Positions 4,468 through 7,442 of a stretch of DNA of 7,442 bases are shown here, one piece after another (position 1 is the stretch's first letter; the number at the start of each line of letters is the position of its first letter). The stretch lies in assembly GCA_030428745.1 (NCBI GenBank), contig JAUIEG010000121.1, positions 1 to 7,442 on the forward strand. The letters run 5' to 3'. The position numbers and the translations under genes were made by a program. This DNA is from Alphaproteobacteria bacterium (GTDB lineage Bacteria > Pseudomonadota > Alphaproteobacteria > Caulobacterales > Parvularculaceae). A model generated the notes under the pieces. It had not been told where the DNA came from and searched no databases. It was given only the letters and a program-made list of their open reading frames with translations.

Positions 4468-6591
4468 GTGAAAAAGAAACTGTTGTTGTCCGGCGCCGCG
4501 GCGCTTGGACTTTACGCGCCGCATTTTGCGTTGGCGCAGGACGAAGAACATGGCCACCCCGATGATGAAATCATCGTCACCGGCACGCCGATCGCCCACC
4601 CTGAACATGAATCGATCATCGCCGCTGAGGTTTTGACTGCGGAAGACCTCGCCTCGCGAGGAGAGGCCTCGCTCGGCGAGCTGCTACGTCAGCAGCCTGG
4701 CGTTTCCTCATCATTTTTCGGACCTGCGGCGAGCCGGCCGATCATTCGCGGCCTTGGCGGGGATCGCGTCAGCGTCCTTGACGCCGGCATTGGATCGATC
4801 GACGCCTCCACCGTGAGTGACGATCACGCTGTTGCTGTGGATCCCGCAATGGCGCAGCGGATCGAGATCGTGCGCGGACCGGCGTCACTCTATTACGGCA
4901 GCTCCGCGGCGGGCGGCGTCGTCAACGTCTTTGACGGGCGCATTCCCAATGAAGTGCCGGAAGACGGAATTGACGGCGCGCTGCGCACCAGCCTTTCCTC
5001 AGTCAATGACGGCGTTGAAGCTGCGGGGGGCTTCGATGCGCTGCTCGGCAGGAGCGGTGATACAAGCTTCGTATTTCACGGCGAAGGCTATTACCGCGAC
5101 AATGACGATTACGAAATTCCGGGCTTTGCGGAGTCGGAGCGATTCCGCGCGGCTGAAGAAGCCGAGGAAGCAGAACACGAAGACGACGAAGATCATGACC
5201 ATGAGCATGAAGAAGAGGAAGAAGCCTTCGGAACCGTGCCGAACACAGCCATCACCGCAAAGGGCGGCGCGGTCGGCGGCTCCATAATCTTCCCTGATGG
5301 CTTTATTGGCGTTTCCGCCAAGATTTCCCGTTCGCTCTATGGTGTGCCCGGCCATCATCACCATCACGAAGAAGAGGAAGGCGAAGAAGATCACGATCAC
5401 GAAGAGGAAGATCATGGCGAAGAGTCGGTGAATATCGACCTCGAACAGGAACGCTATGACCTCATGGGCGAGCTCAACAAGCCGTTCCTTTTCATCGACA
5501 CGACCAAGATCCGCTTCGGTTATGCGGACTACACCCATCAGGAGCTGGAAGGCGCTGATGTGGGAACGACCTTCAACAATAAGGGCTATGAAGGCCGCAT
5601 CGAGTTTCTGGAAAAGGAATTCGGCAATTTTCGCGGCGCGACAGGCTTCCAGTACAAGCACCGTAATTTCGAAGCCATCGGCGACGAGGCCTTTACACCG
5701 CCCAACATCACCGACCAGTTCGGCGTCTTTACTGTGCGCGAATATGAAACCGAAAACTGGCACGCTCAGGTCGCGGGCCGTTATGAGCACACCGACACAG
5801 AGGCCGAGAGCGTCTCGCTCAGCCGTTCTTTTGACGCCTATAGCGTTTCCGCAGGCCTTGGCGTTGAGCCCAATGAAAATCTCTTCCTTGGTGTGAATCT
5901 CTTACGCACTGAACGTGCGCCGGCGCCGGAAGAGTTGTTCTCCGACGGTCCGCACCTCGCCACGAATGCCTATGAAGTCGGCGACCCTACCCTGGGCAAG
6001 GAAACGGCGCGCGGCGTTGAAACGACGCTGCATGGCGAATATGGCCCCATTGGTTTCACGGTGAACGGCTTTTACACCGACTATAAGGATTTCGTTGCGC
6101 TTATCCCGAATGGCGCTGAGGAAGACGAATTGCCGGTGTTCGAATTCGTGGCCCATGATGCTGTGTTCAAAGGCTTTGAAGCGCAGGCGGACGCCGATCT
6201 GTTCTCCACAGGCGGCTTCGATGTCTCTGCTCGGGCGCAACTCGACTATGTCCGTGCGAAATTCAAAAATAGCGGCGACGTGCCGCGCATTCCGCCGCTA
6301 AGAACCGTTCTCGGTCTTGAGGCGAGGTCCTCTCATATCGATCTTCGCGGCGAAGTGGAAATCGCCGCCGAGCAGGACCGCATCGCCAATTACGAACTCC
6401 CGACGGACGGTTATACGCTCGTCAATCTGGCCGCGACCTGGCGGCCGGGCGGCGAGGATCATGGTCTGTCAGTCCAGCTTCGCGCCGATAACGTCACCAA
6501 CGAAGAGGCGCGGCTTGCGACATCTTTCCTTAAGGATGTGGCGCCGCTTCCTGGCCGGAACATCAAGCTCACCCTGCGCGGGGAGTTTTAA
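4468..6591 (+). CDS. TonB-dependent outer-membrane receptor, probable zinc (or other metal) importer, ZnuD-like
   Basis: From the GTG at 4468 (GAAGGA at 4453-4458) the protein has 707 residues; an upstream TTG at 4408 would bury the signal peptide and is rejected. Residues 1-23 are a signal peptide (MKKKLLL...ALA). A short His/acid segment (DEEHGHPDDE, 25-34) leads to a TonB-box-like EIIVTG at 34-39. The plug spans about 40-160: SSFFGPAASRPIIRGLGG at 81-98, IDASTVSDDHAVAVDP at 111-126, RIEIVRGPASLYYGS at 131-145 and GGVVN at 149-153. These plug motifs resemble Neisseria ZnuD and related zinc/copper receptors. The barrel follows and ends in GRNIKLTLRGEF with the terminal Phe needed for assembly. 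Two His/Asp/Glu-rich insertions sit at 230-252 and 296-319, probably in extracellular loops that capture metal. Zinc is the best guess; copper, nickel or cobalt are possible. A palindrome upstream of the unit suggests regulation by metal. Confidence 0.93.
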   Translation: MKKKLLLSGAAALGLYAPHFALAQDEEHGHPDDEIIVTGTPIAHPEHESIIAAEVLTAEDLASRGEASLGELLRQQPGVSSSFFGPAASRPIIRGLGGDRVSVLDAGIGSIDASTVSDDHAVAVDPAMAQRIEIVRGPASLYYGSSAAGGVVNVFDGRIPNEVPEDGIDGALRTSLSSVNDGVEAAGGFDALLGRSGDTSFVFHGEGYYRDNDDYEIPGFAESERFRAAEEAEEAEHEDDEDHDHEHEEEEEAFGTVPNTAITAKGGAVGGSIIFPDGFIGVSAKISRSLYGVPGHHHHHEEEEGEEDHDHEEEDHGEESVNIDLEQERYDLMGELNKPFLFIDTTKIRFGYADYTHQELEGADVGTTFNNKGYEGRIEFLEKEFGNFRGATGFQYKHRNFEAIGDEAFTPPNITDQFGVFTVREYETENWHAQVAGRYEHTDTEAESVSLSRSFDAYSVSAGLGVEPNENLFLGVNLLRTERAPAPEELFSDGPHLATNAYEVGDPTLGKETARGVETTLHGEYGPIGFTVNGFYTDYKDFVALIPNGAEEDELPVFEFVAHDAVFKGFEAQADADLFSTGGFDVSARAQLDYVRAKFKNSGDVPRIPPLRTVLGLEARSSHIDLRGEVEIAAEQDRIANYELPTDGYTLVNLAATWRPGGEDHGLSVQLRADNVTNEEARLATSFLKDVAPLPGRNIKLTLRGEF

Positions 6592-6599
6592 ACAAAAAG

Positions 6600-6623
6600 G
6601 CCCGCCGCTGTGAGGCGGCGGGC
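6600..6623. terminator. Bidirectional intrinsic terminator
   Basis: GCCCGCCGC (6600-6608) and GCGGCGGGC (6615-6623) form a perfect 9-bp GC stem around a 6-nt loop, starting 9 nt after the receptor's stop. On the plus strand TCTTT follows; on the minus strand the flanking AAAAA (6594-6598) gives a run of five U. It can therefore end both the receptor transcript and the converging EF-hand transcript, and is stronger for the latter. Confidence 0.9.
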
Positions 6624-6636
6624 TCTTTCCATGGCG

Positions 6637-7176
6637 TTAGAGGATGCTTTTGGGCGCTTTGAGTTTCGTCAGCGCCGCAAATTGCATGCGCTCGGTTTCG
6701 TCAAGCGCTTCATCGTCGTTCTGGTCGGCTTCGTCGAACTGCGCGACGCGCGTCTCCACAAGCTCGTCGTGAGAAATCGCTTCGTCGCCCTTGCTGATTT
6801 CGGCGAATTGTTCTTCGGCGGTCGCCGGTTCCTCGACGCTCGCCTCCATGCTGGCGGTGGCCGGCGGCGTCGCCTTTTCGGTTTCCATCACTTCGTCAGG
6901 AATGCTGAGCGCGGGATCGTTTAACGGCGCGCGCGCCGCGGCGTAGGCTACGAATTCGGACTGGTCGAGTTTGCCGTCATCATTCTGGTCGGCCTGAAGA
7001 AATTCGGATTCCGCATATAGTTTGGCTTCATCGCGCGTTTCAACTTGGGTTGCGTCGATGATCGCCGTGGCCGCCTTCGTGGAAATATCTGCTTCCGGCG
7101 CCATGGTTTCCTGAGCGTGCGCGGCCAGCGGCGCCATTGCGAGCGCAGATGCGCCAAGGATGAGCTTGCGTAACAT
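6637..7176 (-). CDS. Secreted EF-hand calcium-binding protein
   Basis: A 179-residue protein starting at the ATG at 7176-7174, which has a strong AGGAGG (7183-7188) before it; a longer reading from 7227 would add 17 residues ahead of the signal peptide and is rejected. Residues 1-21 are a signal peptide (MLRKLILGASALAMAP...AHA), so the protein is exported. A canonical 12-residue EF-hand loop lies at 63-74 (D-Q-N-D-D-G-K-L-D-Q-S-E). A second at 151-162 (D-Q-N-D-D-E-A-L-D-E-T-E) has Glu instead of the usual Gly at position 6. A degenerate one at 127-138 lacks the first acidic ligand. Between the first and the rest is a Pro/Ala/Glu-rich linker (about 84-122). Calcium binding in the periplasm or outside is inferred; the biological role is unknown. 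It is convergent with the receptor gene and shares its terminator. Confidence 0.9.
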   Translation of the reverse strand: MLRKLILGASALAMAPLAAHAQETMAPEADISTKAATAIIDATQVETRDEAKLYAESEFLQADQNDDGKLDQSEFVAYAAARAPLNDPALSIPDEVMETEKATPPATASMEASVEEPATAEEQFAEISKGDEAISHDELVETRVAQFDEADQNDDEALDETERMQFAALTKLKAPKSIL

Positions 7177-7202
7177 AATTGCCTCCTTTGTCAGTTTGGG
7201 TT

Positions 7203-7222
7203 CGGCGCATTTAATTGCGCCG
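7203..7222 (-). other. Hairpin in the 5' leader of the EF-hand gene
   Basis: CGGCGCA (7203-7209) and TGCGCCG (7216-7222) are perfect complements around the AT-only centre TTTAAT. It lies 27-46 nt upstream of the EF-hand ATG. No U-tract follows in either direction, so it is either an operator or a leader-RNA stem. Confidence 0.45.
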
Positions 7223-7270
7223 TGCAAGGAGTAATTAAGATTGTTCGCGCGGGTTGTTAGTTAAGCCTTG

Positions 7271-7305
7271 GTCATGACGTAGACGTCATGACAGGCGCGT
7301 CATGA
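7271..7305. repeat. Three GTCATGA elements at exact 14-bp spacing, two forming a 22-bp palindrome
   Basis: GTCATGA begins at 7271, 7285 and 7299, exactly 14 bp apart. The first two copies are the self-complementary octamer GTCATGAC, and together with the flanking bases they give GTCATGACGT (7271-7280) and ACGTCATGAC (7283-7292), perfect 10-bp complements around AG. The array is 95-129 bp upstream of the EF-hand ATG, a suitable place for an activator or repressor array. It is not the 11-bp-phased Pho box. The binding protein is not recognised. Confidence 0.7.
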
Positions 7306-7343
7306 ATAAAATTTAAGTCGCTCTCGACGGAACATTCTGCGTT

Positions 7344-7442
7344 TTAGACGGCGGATTTCTCATTCGTTTCGGCTCGCTGGCCGGATGAAAACATTTCCTC
7401 AAGGTCGACGGATGATTCGTTTCCGATGAGATCGAAATTTTC
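7344..7442 (-). CDS. C-terminal tail of an unidentified protein (5' part outside window)
   Basis: Reading the minus strand from the right edge, one frame stays open for 32 codons to a TAA at 7346-7344 and gives a polar, acidic tail (ENFDLIGNESSVDLEEMF, then SSGQRAETNEKSAV). The composition looks like a natural disordered C-terminus, and plus-strand starts in the same region stop quickly or run off the edge. It would lie upstream of the EF-hand gene on the same strand with a 167-nt gap. The fragment is too short to assign a family, and chance openness over 99 nt cannot be excluded. Confidence 0.45.
   Translation of the reverse strand, partial: ENFDLIGNESSVDLEEMFSSGQRAETNEKSAV

Noticed and set aside
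4999..5790. Minus-strand open frame of 263 codons inside the receptor gene
   Set aside because: Its Phe/Val/Met-rich hydrophobic stretches are the antisense of the GAA/GAG/CAT/GAT codons of the His/acid loops. It has no independent family match and the sense strand is clearly coding.
7308..7330. Weak minus-strand terminator (GTCG-AGAG-CGAC followed by a T/A-rich run)
   Set aside because: The stem is only 4 bp and the following tract is mixed A and T, so it is not convincing as a terminator for the partial gene at the right edge.
7385..7429. Plus-strand start of a new gene near the right edge
   Set aside because: The ATG at 7385 meets a stop after 14 codons, and another at 7426 leaves only five codons. 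The minus-strand open frame fits better.
1..7442. Mobile elements, CRISPR arrays, toxin-antitoxin or phage-defence genes
   Set aside because: No transposase, terminal inverted repeats with target duplications, regularly spaced long repeats, or recognisable defence domains were seen; all long genes are explained by known families.

Overview
This 7.4 kb window reads as chromosomal DNA of a GC-rich alphaproteobacterium. The strongest evidence is the order UPF0262, low-molecular-weight phosphatase, infA, maf, a short RNase E/G and yacG, which is a conserved housekeeping cluster of that class. Supporting signs are the outer-membrane proteins of types common in Caulobacterales, Parvularculales and Sphingomonadales relatives and the mixed ATG/GTG/TTG starts. 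The genus cannot be fixed from the sequence alone.

Layout. At 1-681 (minus) lies the N-terminal part of a DUF481-type outer-membrane barrel protein that runs off the left edge. A short divergent intergenic region (682-820) follows. From 821 to 4001 (plus) come six tightly packed genes: UPF0262, the phosphatase-like protein, infA (72 aa IF-1), maf (dTTP/UTP pyrophosphatase type), a minimal 388-residue RNase E/G and yacG. They are linked by short gaps, a 4-nt ATGA overlap and a 20-nt overlap. The one larger gap, before infA, contains a long inverted repeat.

At 4072-6591 is a two-gene unit that looks like transition-metal uptake. It holds a small His-containing membrane protein (DUF2946-like, tentative) and a 707-residue TonB-dependent receptor. 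The receptor's plug resembles ZnuD-type zinc receptors, and it carries two separate His/Asp/Glu-rich insertions plus a His/acid-rich N-terminus. A perfect 8-bp inverted repeat with a 5-nt centre sits directly upstream and is a natural candidate operator. The unit ends at a strong stem-loop with A/U tracts that can terminate transcription from both sides.

On the minus strand, converging on that terminator, is a secreted EF-hand protein (6637-7176). Upstream of it is a striking cluster of three GTCATGA elements at exact 14-bp spacing, two of them forming a 22-bp palindrome. The last 99 bases probably encode the C-terminal tail of another minus-strand gene that I cannot identify.

The housekeeping cluster joins translation initiation, RNA processing, nucleotide-pool cleaning and gyrase protection. 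The metal receptor unit appears to be an independent insertion at the end of that cluster. I see no mobile element, CRISPR array, rRNA or tRNA. The points most worth follow-up are the metal receptor unit with its operator, the 14-bp-phased repeat cluster, and the phosphatase that seems to have lost its usual general-acid aspartate.
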